Origin: Azospirillum oryzae
GTDB taxonomy: Bacteria; Pseudomonadota; Alphaproteobacteria; Azospirillales; Azospirillaceae
Direction of reading: 5' to 3'
DNA: 64,000 nucleotides
Assembly (NCBI RefSeq): GCF_008364795.1
Contig: NZ_VTTM01000017.1
Location: forward strand, 1 to 64,000
Both the position numbers and the translations under genes were made by a program. The notes under the pieces were generated by a model, which saw nothing but the letters and a program-made list of their open reading frames with translations, was not told the DNA's origin and searched no databases. Of the stretch, positions 16,803 to 24,294 are shown piece after piece; positions within the stretch are counted from its first letter, which is position 1; every line of letters begins with the position of its first letter.

Positions 16803-16819
16803 GACCCGTTGGAACTGAC

Positions 16820-17134
16820 CTACCGACCGGCACCGCTGCTGAAGAAGAACCCCCGCTCCGGTCTGTGCGAGAAGCAGGTGGTGTCGCTTCCCGCATCGAT
16901 CCTGAACGGCTCCGGGGCCGCGTAGGTACTGCGCACCCAGCGGCCGACATACCGGCGCCCGCTGGGCGTTTCCTGGATCTCGAAGTCCGTCACAACGTCG
17001 AGTGCCAGGATGACGCGGCCGTTCTGAAAGCAGATCAGTCCAGCCTCGGCGTTGCCTCCGCTCTCGGCGCCGGCGCCGCCGTGGGAGGCCACCACCAGTG
17101 CTGCAGCGATGGTTGTCATGAGCATCGACCGCAT
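16820..17134 (-). CDS. Predicted exported protein, 104 residues
   Basis: Start at 17134 (MRSMLMTTIAAALVVASHGG) with GGGAGGG upstream. The signal peptide likely ends at GAGAES. The mature part, about 80 residues, holds two cysteines (GLICFQNGR and TTCFSHR) that could form a disulfide. No family is recognised. It is a single-gene unit just right of the IS21. Confidence 0.65.
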   Translation of the reverse strand: MRSMLMTTIAAALVVASHGGAGAESGGNAEAGLICFQNGRVILALDVVTDFEIQETPSGRRYVGRWVRSTYAAPEPFRIDAGSDTTCFSHRPERGFFFSSGAGR

Positions 17135-17351
17135 GTCGCCCTCCCGTCGTGGTGCTTCAGTGTTCAACACCGACGGCAGGTGTTTGGATTTGGGGCAGCC
17201 GAACCGGTTGTTCCTTTTTCGGAAGCGGCACTTCGCGCTTTCAGGTCCTGAAGGCGCGCCAGTTCACATCGCCGCGTTCGCCCTGCTTATGGTCAGCCGA
17301 AACGATTGCAGCCCGCCTGTACCTGCCTTCCGCGAGGGAGAAAAAAGGCGT

Positions 17352-17549
17352 CTACCGCGCCGTCGCGCACCGATACTCGAAAAAGCAAAGGCCGGTAACA
17401 ACCACGAGAACAACGGAGATCAATATGAAGTCTGGTAGTAGTAATTCATTGCCGTCCAGATATGCGAGCGCAGTTGCGGTGATAGAGGATATCGACATTA
17501 CCAAACACACCCGCGTGAACATCCTTGCTATCGACGCATGGGATGTCAT
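17352..17549 (-). CDS. Small membrane protein, 65 residues
   Basis: Start at 17549 (MTSHASIARMFTRVCLVMSI), chosen for a strong GAGGAGGGG ribosome site. Two hydrophobic segments, VCLVMSISSITATALAYL and FILISVVLVVVTGLCFF, predict two membrane helices with a short acidic loop. Function unknown. Confidence 0.55.
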   Translation of the reverse strand: MTSHASIARMFTRVCLVMSISSITATALAYLDGNELLLPDFILISVVLVVVTGLCFFEYRCATAR

Positions 17550-17635
17550 TCTGTCCCCTCCTCGAGTGCAGCCTAGCAACAACAAGCACATCACAGAACA
17601 CGGCGGTACTCGCGTGCGGCGGCTTGTCACCCTCT

Positions 17636-18271
17636 TCAGCCGTAGCGGGCCTCTATTAGGCGATGATACTGCTCGAAGCAGTGCAGGAGTCGTGGATCAA
17701 ACATCGTCGGTCGGACCCGCTCGTCCCCGCGGAGCATGATAGCGACGGCCTCATCATGGCTCAGCGCTGGCTTATAGGGCCGGAGCGACCGCAGGGCGTC
17801 GTACACGTCCAGCAGCCTCACGAGGCAGCCGGCAAACGGAATGTCTGAGCCGACCAGATTGAAGGGGTAACCGCTTCCGTCAAAGTTCTCGTGATGGGAG
17901 AGCGCCATGGCCGCCGCCACCTCACACACGGGCTGCAGACGCAGGTATCCCATAAGGGTGTGCTGCTTCATCACATGACGTTCATCGACGGAAAGGGGGC
18001 CACCTTTCAGCAGGATCCCGGCCGGAACCCAGAGCTTGCCGACATCGTGAAGACATGCCGCACGGGCCCAGCGCTGGGCGGTCTCAATGCTGAGTCCGAC
18101 ATGAACGCCAAAGGCCTCGACCAACATTCCTACGCGCTCATTGTAGGCGCCCACCCCAGCGGTATCCTCCCCGAACAATTCCTGGGCTTGCGCAATGGTG
18201 TGCCTCAGGCTCATCGCCGCTGCCGGCTCGCTGACGTCGACGCGGCGAAGCGTGGATGCCGATTGTCTCAA
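17636..18271 (-). CDS. HD-GYP domain protein (putative cyclic-di-GMP phosphodiesterase)
   Basis: A 211-residue protein. AACLHDVGKLWVPAGIL (about residues 90-106) is the HD motif with metal ligands, and SHHENFDGSGYPFNL (about 146-160) contains the HHE and GYP signatures of RpfG-type enzymes that hydrolyse cyclic di-GMP. There is no receiver or sensor domain, so activity would be set by expression. The start is a TTG at 18271 after a GGGGGG stretch; a later ATG (MSLRHTIAQ) is possible. It has its own box promoter (18297-18357), which places a second-messenger enzyme in the inferred transfer regulon. Confidence 0.85.
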   Translation of the reverse strand: MRQSASTLRRVDVSEPAAAMSLRHTIAQAQELFGEDTAGVGAYNERVGMLVEAFGVHVGLSIETAQRWARAACLHDVGKLWVPAGILLKGGPLSVDERHVMKQHTLMGYLRLQPVCEVAAAMALSHHENFDGSGYPFNLVGSDIPFAGCLVRLLDVYDALRSLRPYKPALSHDEAVAIMLRGDERVRPTMFDPRLLHCFEQYHRLIEARYG

Positions 18272-18296
18272 GGTACCCCCCTTGTGTTTGGAGGGG

Positions 18297-18357
18297 ACTC
18301 TAGCAGCGCGGCCGACACCAGCGCGCCGCTGAAAGGCGCAGCGATTCGACGTCTTTC
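18297..18357 (-). promoter_or_regulatory. Box promoter 3: HD-GYP gene
   Basis: The 27-bp box at 18331-18357 lies 28 bp from TAGAGT (18297-18302). Transcription should begin about 20 bp before the TTG start. Confidence 0.75.
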
Positions 18358-18405
18358 GGCACCGTGCGTCGTGTGACTGGCCAGCGGCCTAACCAGGAGG
18401 ATGAG

Positions 18406-18825
18406 CTATCGGCGATCGAGCCACATGACGGTGACCACCTTCGCCGGAGAGGGCCCCTGCGTCAGGCTCACGGCCACGGCCGCGTCCCGGCCGCCCACGC
18501 GCCGGCTGAAGTTCACCCGCCATTCACCGTCGGCCGCGCCGGGCTCGACCTTGTAGGGCATGCCCTTGGAGATAATCTCCAGGGCCTCGCGCTGAGCAAT
18601 GTCGCGCTCCGACATTCGGTCGCTGTAGGCATGGGCCGTAAAGATCACTTTCTCCTCCCGCAAAAGATCGACGGCGAGACGCGCCAGATCGTCCAGACGC
18701 GGCGCTGACCATCGGATCGGCCGCCGGAACAGGAGGACCTGCGCCGGCGTCGACGGCTTTTGCGGCCGCGGCAGAACGAAGCTCGGAACGGTAGTCTGGG
18801 ACCGCGTATTATGAGCGGGCAGCAT
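18406..18825 (-). CDS. DUF4258-like protein, 139 residues
   Basis: Start at 18825 (MLPAHNTRSQTTVPSFVLPR) with GGAG upstream. The core VIFTAHAYSDRMSERDIAQR followed by ALEIISKGMPYKVE and AKVVTVMWLDRR fits the DUF4258 layout (HA...RM.ER near the start, a final beta strand). Such domains occur in toxin-like and mobile-element proteins. It is the last gene of the operon beginning at 22263 and overlaps the preceding gene by 17 bp. Confidence 0.65.
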   Translation of the reverse strand: MLPAHNTRSQTTVPSFVLPRPQKPSTPAQVLLFRRPIRWSAPRLDDLARLAVDLLREEKVIFTAHAYSDRMSERDIAQREALEIISKGMPYKVEPGAADGEWRVNFSRRVGGRDAAVAVSLTQGPSPAKVVTVMWLDRR

Positions 18826-19043
18826 GGGCGATCTCCATGATGACGGAGGCTCCATCGGCGCGCAGGGTGTGCGCCAGTCGGCGGGCTCGCTGTTCAGCGA
18901 TGCCCGGGTCGGCGTAGCGGCGCTTCAGAGCGCCCCCGTAACCGGAATTGACGAGGAGCCACGGGAAGGTTGGGCAACGCGCGCTGTCGTCAGAGACAGA
19001 CACTCGAGAGCGCGGACCGTTCAGGATGCCGAAACCTCTCATG
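18809..19043 (-). CDS. Small hypothetical protein, 77 residues
   Basis: Start at 19043 (MRGFGILNGPRSRVSVSDDS) with GGAG upstream, 12 bp after the methyltransferase stop. The middle has RYADPGIAEQRARRLAHTLR. It overlaps the start of the DUF4258-like gene, so the two are translationally coupled. Function unknown. Confidence 0.6.
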
Positions 19044-19055
19044 GTCTTCTCCGTT

Positions 19056-20255
19056 TCACGCGACCGACTGCAGCCCATCGGGCTCGAACCGGCCAACGCC
19101 TCCCCGCAGGTAGGTCAGGCTCTGTTCGATGGCGATCCACCGACGCTGCAGGCGTTCCGCGACGGCCGCGGTCGTAAGACTGCCCGCGAATGGGTCGCAC
19201 ACCGTGTCACCGGGCTCTGTGGTGAGCTTGATGAAAGGCTCGACGATCGCCTCGGGAAAGCGAGCCGGGTGTGCCGGCAGTCCGTGGTCGCGGCAGTAGC
19301 GCTGGTAGGCGCTGTTCGAGGCGGTGTTGGGGGCGATCACGAGATTCGACATGATACTGCCCCCGTTGTCGGCTCCGAAGGCACCTTGGGCCAGTACATG
19401 CCCCGACGGCCGCACTGCGCCCCTCTCGCCACCTTGTGCCAAGCGCTTCTGCATGGCTTCGCTGTACGGCTGGAGGCAGTGCCGGTTGTTGGCCTTAGGG
19501 CTTTCTGACCGCGACAACCACCAGAGGCTCTCGACCTTCTGCGCAAGCCGAACTCGCTTGACCGTGACCCACTGCGCCGGCGACGGCAGGGCGGCCGGAT
19601 TGTGCCAGTGGCAGCGCTGGGCAACGTGGAAGCCCAGGTCGTCCACCAGCTTCAGGATAAGGCGCTCTTGATACAGGCTGAGGGCCGGCCTTCCGGGTTG
19701 CCACGCGTCGCCGAGGTTCAGGACCAGCGAGCCGTCGGGTGTCAGGCAGCGGTGAAACTCCCTGGCAAGGCCAGTCATCCAATCCAGATACGAACCGACG
19801 TCTTCAGCCGTCTGGTAGTCCTTCGTTGTCAGGATCGGATATGGGGGGCTCGTGAAGATCAGGTTGAGCGATTGATCCTCGATGTGGCCGAACGCGCTCT
19901 CGGCCTGCGCCCATACCGCTGCGCCATTTTCCGTCTCGTAGACGGTGACCACGATGCCGGGCATAGCGAAGCGGAGGTCCTTCTTCCCTTTCGCAGTGAG
20001 ACGCCAGAAGTTCCGAACCGATCCATCCAAGTGTCCGGCCAGGAGTGCCTTCTGGCGGCACCACCGTACATCCCGGTCGAAGGCGCGGTAGGTGCCGGAT
20101 GGCAGTTGCACGGTCTCGCGACGCTGCTCCTCGGAGAGCTTCAACCGGTCGGCGACGGCGGTCACCGCCTCCGCCGCCGTGAGCCCCTTGGGAGCGTCGT
20201 CAAGGACCTCCAGCAATGGAAGCAGAAGCTGGCTCTGTCGAGTGCGGTTGGTCAT
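19056..20255 (-). CDS. Orphan DNA methyltransferase (SPPY class, N4/N6 amino)
   Basis: A 399-residue protein. The N-terminal 95 residues form a winged-helix region with DRDVRWCRQKALLAGHLD, like the N-domain of Mrr and related enzymes. LNLIFTSPPYPILTTKDY holds the catalytic TSPPY motif and CDPFAGSLTTAAVAERLQR near the end is the AdoMet motif, giving the beta-class order. No nuclease is encoded beside it. It is the third gene of the 22263-18406 operon, after a C5 methyltransferase and a small protein. Confidence 0.85.
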   Translation of the reverse strand: MTNRTRQSQLLLPLLEVLDDAPKGLTAAEAVTAVADRLKLSEEQRRETVQLPSGTYRAFDRDVRWCRQKALLAGHLDGSVRNFWRLTAKGKKDLRFAMPGIVVTVYETENGAAVWAQAESAFGHIEDQSLNLIFTSPPYPILTTKDYQTAEDVGSYLDWMTGLAREFHRCLTPDGSLVLNLGDAWQPGRPALSLYQERLILKLVDDLGFHVAQRCHWHNPAALPSPAQWVTVKRVRLAQKVESLWWLSRSESPKANNRHCLQPYSEAMQKRLAQGGERGAVRPSGHVLAQGAFGADNGGSIMSNLVIAPNTASNSAYQRYCRDHGLPAHPARFPEAIVEPFIKLTTEPGDTVCDPFAGSLTTAAVAERLQRRWIAIEQSLTYLRGGVGRFEPDGLQSVA

Positions 20256-20266
20256 GCTTCCGTTCC

Positions 20267-20776
20267 TCAAAGAGCAAGAGCGAACTGGCCGGTGGTGACC
20301 ACCGAAGCCATGTGGGGCTGCACCGCCGACGCCGGGCGCGGTTCCGGCCGGACGGCACCCTGCGCGCGCCGCGGGGCCCTCGGTGGCGCGTGGTCAGTCG
20401 TGGCCGGCGCGGCGCAGGTCGGAGAGACCGGAGCGGGATGTGCGGCCCGTTGAATGGTCTCGCTTAGGGACACGAGATGGTCGACGAGGCTCGTGCTGCC
20501 CTCCAGCACGTCATCCAGCGCCACCATCACCATCTCGCTGGCTGGCAGGATGGGGTCGGAAAAGCTCATGAAGAGGCACCAGCGGCCAGCCGTCGGCCAA
20601 GGGAGGGTGAGGCTGACGCGGCACCCAGTTGTGCCGTCGAGCCGCTCTTGAAGGCACCTCACGCCGCGCTCCAGTTGCTCGTAGAGCGCCTCGGCGCCAG
20701 GGAGCCCGAGCCTTGCACAGGCTTCTCGGACGGTCTTCCAACCAGCGTCGGAGAAGGAATTTGGGAAGAACCGCAT
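20267..20776 (-). CDS. Hypothetical protein, 169 residues, QFALAL tail
   Basis: Start at 20776 (MRFFPNSFSDAGWKTVREAC) with GGGAGG upstream. The first 110 residues look like one compact domain (TAGRWCLFMSFSDPILPASE); the rest is a Pro/Ala-rich linker. The last residues TTGQFALAL echo FGQLALAL at the end of the gene just upstream, so both may carry the same short binding peptide. No family is recognised. Confidence 0.6.
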   Translation of the reverse strand: MRFFPNSFSDAGWKTVREACARLGLPGAEALYEQLERGVRCLQERLDGTTGCRVSLTLPWPTAGRWCLFMSFSDPILPASEMVMVALDDVLEGSTSLVDHLVSLSETIQRAAHPAPVSPTCAAPATTDHAPPRAPRRAQGAVRPEPRPASAVQPHMASVVTTGQFALAL

Positions 20777-20787
20777 TACCGCCTCCC

Positions 20788-22263
20788 TCACAGAGCGAGC
20801 GCAAGCTGGCCGAAGTCGGCAGCGTGCTTGCAGGAGCGGGATGGGCGGCGGAGCGGGAGAACTGCAGCAGATGTGCGCGACGGAAGCGGCACTACGTTGC
20901 TCCCGGTGAGCGGAGCGAGCACCTTTCCAAGGGCGCGCCCCAGGGCGTGGAAACAACTCCACACAGCGCCCTGCCCTAGCAGTTCATGCGCGGCGGTGGC
21001 GGAGCGGCCGTTGATGATCGCAGCGGCGAGGTCATCCGGGATCGACTTGACCCGGGCGTGCTCCGCCGGCGTCAGCAGGCGGGAGAGCGAAGCGTCGTGG
21101 GGGGCCTGCAGGGACGGCTCGCTGGTCCGGTGCTTCCAGTACGACCGGCCGATCGTGCCGATGGTGGTGTTGTCGGCGGTCACGATGTTGCGCTTGAAGC
21201 TGTTCCCCTTGGTCGCCTGCGCCTCAGCGTGCCGATCCAGATAGGCATGATCCTGCCAACGCGGATCGCCCGGGGGCACGTCTTCAAGGATGTCCCCCAG
21301 CCGGGTGGCGGAGCCGGGTTGCGCTGGCACCTCGAAGGTATCCGGCGCCAGTCCCTCGCTGATGCCGATCAGCGTCCAACGCCGACGGGCTTCGATAGCG
21401 CCAAATTCCGACCCGACGAGCGGCACTTCAAAAACCCTGTAGCCGAGGCGCTTGAGTTGCGTGCGAATGATTGCGGCGGAGGCCGTCGAGGCGTACTGGG
21501 GGACGTTCTCGATCGCCGTGATCGGCGCCTCCGACGCGCGCAGCAGCGTGAGGTATGCGTGGCAAAGGTGCCCCGCCTGCTCGTCCGCTTCCGGCATGGT
21601 CAAGCGCTTGCGTGCCCGCCCGGCGACACTCGCCGCGGTGCACGGCAGCCCGGCCAGGAGGACGGACAGCTTGGGCATGATCTCGGGCTCGATCTCGTCG
21701 ATGCTGGCCTCAATGCTCATCCGGCAGCCCTTAGTCGCCGGATTGGCGGTGACCGCCACGTCCAGCCCCTCAGGATCGATGTCGACAGCCAGCGCCGCCT
21801 CAGTCGCGATACCCGCCTCGTGCAAGCCGGCATGGACGGCATGGTCGATGATGCCGGCGCCGATGCACAGGGTTCCGACCGACAAGGGGCGGCCAGCGCC
21901 GAGCCGATCCCGCAGGTCCGCTTCGCGTTGCGCCTGAGCCACTGCCAGCGGCGGCAGCGTCACCTCGATCTCGCGCTCGCGGTAGATGACGCGGACCTTC
22001 TCCGCGGCCCCGAACACACGATCCAGAATGGCACCTGCAAGGTCGATGATAGGGCGGATCACGCCGCCCGAACGGCGGGTGCGGCTGCTGACCATGCGCT
22101 CACCGTCCGGGCGCAGTTCGAGGACGATCTTGCGTCCCGCGGCGTCGGTGCGGAGGTGAAAGCGAGAGCCGGGCTCAAAAGCAACAAGCGATAAGCGCGG
22201 TCCCTCAAGCCAGAGGCGGGACTTACCCTTGTTGCAGCCAATGCGGGCGTGGGCGATGTGCAT
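20788..22263 (-). CDS. C5 DNA-cytosine methyltransferase number 2, orphan
   Basis: A 491-residue protein starting MHIAHARIGCNKGKSRLWLE. After a 115-residue N-terminal domain come LSVGTLCIGAGIIDHAVHAG (motif I), VLLAGLPCTAASVAGRAR (catalytic Pro-Cys) and ITAIENVPQYASTA (motif VI). The C-terminus has a Q-L-A-L-A-L tail. It begins a five-gene operon whose genes are 11-12 bp apart or overlap. It is only distantly similar to the C5 enzyme at 7911. No partner nuclease is present. Confidence 0.85.
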   Translation of the reverse strand: MHIAHARIGCNKGKSRLWLEGPRLSLVAFEPGSRFHLRTDAAGRKIVLELRPDGERMVSSRTRRSGGVIRPIIDLAGAILDRVFGAAEKVRVIYREREIEVTLPPLAVAQAQREADLRDRLGAGRPLSVGTLCIGAGIIDHAVHAGLHEAGIATEAALAVDIDPEGLDVAVTANPATKGCRMSIEASIDEIEPEIMPKLSVLLAGLPCTAASVAGRARKRLTMPEADEQAGHLCHAYLTLLRASEAPITAIENVPQYASTASAAIIRTQLKRLGYRVFEVPLVGSEFGAIEARRRWTLIGISEGLAPDTFEVPAQPGSATRLGDILEDVPPGDPRWQDHAYLDRHAEAQATKGNSFKRNIVTADNTTIGTIGRSYWKHRTSEPSLQAPHDASLSRLLTPAEHARVKSIPDDLAAAIINGRSATAAHELLGQGAVWSCFHALGRALGKVLAPLTGSNVVPLPSRTSAAVLPLRRPSRSCKHAADFGQLALAL

Positions 22264-22303
22264 GATGGGGAACCGATGCGGTGTGGGGATGGTCCAAATC
22301 CTG

Positions 22304-22347
22304 CCATATCGTACAGAGCGCAGCAAGCACAAAATCGTACAGAGCGC
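22304..22347 (-). promoter_or_regulatory. Operator pair shared with the DndC-like gene
   Basis: CCATATCGTACAGAG at 22304-22318 is identical to 6635-6649; ATCGTACAGAGCGC at 22334-22347 is a second copy. On the minus strand TTGCTG, 17 bp, then CAGGAT gives a weak promoter that overlaps the first copy. The region also separates the operon from the divergent gene at 22546. Confidence 0.6.
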
Positions 22348-22545
22348 ATAACGCAGCGTCTGGCCAATGGCGACGACTGGCGTCAGCATCGGACGGAGAG
22401 TGCGCCCCGTCTGACAAAGACACAGGATCAAACCAAGAACAATGATGATGCTCGCGCTATCACTGTTCTCTGTTCCGAATTCCCGGTGTTTTACCGATAC
22501 TTTGGGCAGGCACCACCCCGCCGCACGCTCTCAACGAGGATGGCT

Positions 22546-23475
22546 ATGAACGATCCCAGCTACGGCAAGACCATGGGCAGCCTACTGACCCTGTCGGAAC
22601 TGCGCCAGGACCTCGCCACCGCGATATTGGCCATGGGCGACCTGATCCACCTGATTGGACGCTCTGATCTGGCTGAGCAACTGGTGGGCGCACCACAGGG
22701 GCTGTCCTACCTCGACAACATGGAACCAGAAGCGCTTGATCTCACGTCTCTGGAGGCTGCCCAAGCGATGGAGCGCCTCTACCACGTCTGCTTTGAACCG
22801 AAGCTGGGCATGAAGTTGGACGCGCTCGGCGGCGACTTGCTAATGCTGGAAGGTCTCATCGGAGCCCTTCCCAGCGAGTTCCCAGGCGAGCCGGTCAATC
22901 TGCCCCGAACCAAGGAGCGACTGCGTCGCTTGCACAGCGCTGGCTGGGCGCGCAGCACCATTGCGTTCATGACGCGCTCAATTGCGGATGGGGACATCGA
23001 CGAGGGCTCCAGGCGGTGTTGGGCCCTGACCGTGGCCGAGATCGCTGCGATTGCGCAGATGGACGAACGCTCGGTGCGGAACAAGGTAGGCCCGGCCAGT
23101 CGCACCCCTCTGCGGTCCGTTCCCCACCCGCTCGGAATGAGCCGTCTTGTTCAAGTCGATGGCTTCGAAGCGTTCGGCTGGCTGATCGGCCGGCGCATGT
23201 TCCGGCCGGTGCCGCTCGACCCGGGCGTGTTCCAGAAGGCTGTCGCCAGCCCGGTAGACCGCCACCACCTCGGTATGGTCCTCGGCATTCTCGGCTGGTC
23301 GAACATCGGCCCGACCAATTACCTCGCCAAACGTCTTGGCTGGATGGTTGGCGAGGTGGAGGGCTGGATCAAGCACGGCCCCACCAAGGAGGAAACGAAG
23401 GCACGAAAGCTGGCGGGCCTGCTCGGCCTCGATCCTGACGCCTTGGCCGCCTCCGTCGTTCGGCTTGGACGCTGA
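22546..23475 (+). CDS. Unknown protein with HTH-like segment, 309 residues
   Basis: Start at 22546 (MNDPSYGKTMGSLLTLSELR), with GAGG seven bases upstream. ALTVAEIAAIAQMDERSVRN (about residues 160-179) looks like a helix-turn-helix, and LAKRLGWMVGEVEGWIKHGP near the end could be a second. No family is recognised. It is divergent from the methyltransferase operon and heads a three-gene plus-strand unit, so it may be a regulator of that locus; this is inference. Confidence 0.6.
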   Translation: MNDPSYGKTMGSLLTLSELRQDLATAILAMGDLIHLIGRSDLAEQLVGAPQGLSYLDNMEPEALDLTSLEAAQAMERLYHVCFEPKLGMKLDALGGDLLMLEGLIGALPSEFPGEPVNLPRTKERLRRLHSAGWARSTIAFMTRSIADGDIDEGSRRCWALTVAEIAAIAQMDERSVRNKVGPASRTPLRSVPHPLGMSRLVQVDGFEAFGWLIGRRMFRPVPLDPGVFQKAVASPVDRHHLGMVLGILGWSNIGPTNYLAKRLGWMVGEVEGWIKHGPTKEETKARKLAGLLGLDPDALAASVVRLGR

Positions 23476-23477
23476 CG

Positions 23478-23768
23478 GTGGAGGGGACCGTGGCCTTCGA
23501 TTTGTCCAAGCACGCTTCTGACCGGTCCCAGCAGCGAGCGATTCCGCCCGATGTGGTGGAGGTACTCTGGGAGTATGGCTCTGAGATGCGCCGGCGCGGC
23601 GGCGACGTTCTCTTCTTCGACAAGTCCGCCCGCCAGCGCCTATGCCGTGATCTGGGCTCGCAGGCGCTCCGCCGCTGCGCCAAGGCGCTCGCCTGCTACG
23701 CCGTCGTCGACGACAACGGCCGGATCATTACGGTGGCGCACCGCCGCTTCCGCTTCAAGCGGCCTTAA
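23478..23768 (+). CDS. DUF4258-like small protein, 96 residues
   Basis: Begins three bases after the previous stop. SKHASDRSQQRAIPPDVVEV and DDNGRIITVAHRRFRFKR match the outer strands and helix of DUF4258-like proteins (HA...RsqqR, closing ITVAHR). The family is common in mobile elements and includes toxin-like members. Tight linkage to 22546 suggests cotranscription. Confidence 0.6.
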   Translation: MEGTVAFDLSKHASDRSQQRAIPPDVVEVLWEYGSEMRRRGGDVLFFDKSARQRLCRDLGSQALRRCAKALACYAVVDDNGRIITVAHRRFRFKRP

Positions 23769-23817
23769 CGCGCCGCACGTTCCTCACCGTTCAATCCCGA
23801 CATGGAGTAACGCCGTC

Positions 23818-24288
23818 ATGGAGACGACGAACACCCCCCGCATGTCTGCCCTCTTCCGCCAGCTCGCCGCCGTTGAGCAGCAGCTCTGGGAACACTTTGG
23901 TGTGAAAGACCAGGGTCAGTATGCCGCCCAGCTCGTCGCCCAGGCCCTAGGGGCGCGCAAGCTGGCCAACGGGGTCAACAAGGGATACGACCTCCACCAT
24001 GAGGTCTACGGGCGGATCGAGGTGCGCTCACGTCGCTACCCGCTCGACGGCCGGCGCGAGGACCGCGCTCAGGTTCCAGTAGTGAAGGCCGGCCATTTCG
24101 ACTATTTCCTCCACCTAGTCTTCGACCAGACGTTCTCCGTAGTCGGCGCCTACCTTTGCCCGCACGATCGGATCTGCGAACTGGCCGCGGGCAGCAAGAA
24201 CCGCTGTGTCCGCTACGCCGACGGGTTGGCCTCGCCAAGCGCCATCGACATCACCGGGGCCGTGCGGCAGGCCCAGACGGCAACCTGA
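23818..24288 (+). CDS. PD-(D/E)XK nuclease-like protein, 156 residues
   Basis: Start at 23818 (METTNTPRMSALFRQLAAVE). The segment NKGYDLHHEVYGRIEVRSRR fits a restriction-endonuclease-like core: an acidic residue after the first strand, then E-V-R in place of the usual E-x-K. It continues with AGHFDYFLHLVFDQTF, as in many small mobile-element proteins with KGYD...G...(Q/E)VKSR. The missing Lys leaves catalysis doubtful. Convergent with the kinase gene at 24295. Confidence 0.55.
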   Translation: METTNTPRMSALFRQLAAVEQQLWEHFGVKDQGQYAAQLVAQALGARKLANGVNKGYDLHHEVYGRIEVRSRRYPLDGRREDRAQVPVVKAGHFDYFLHLVFDQTFSVVGAYLCPHDRICELAAGSKNRCVRYADGLASPSAIDITGAVRQAQTAT

Positions 24289-24294
24289 TCCACG

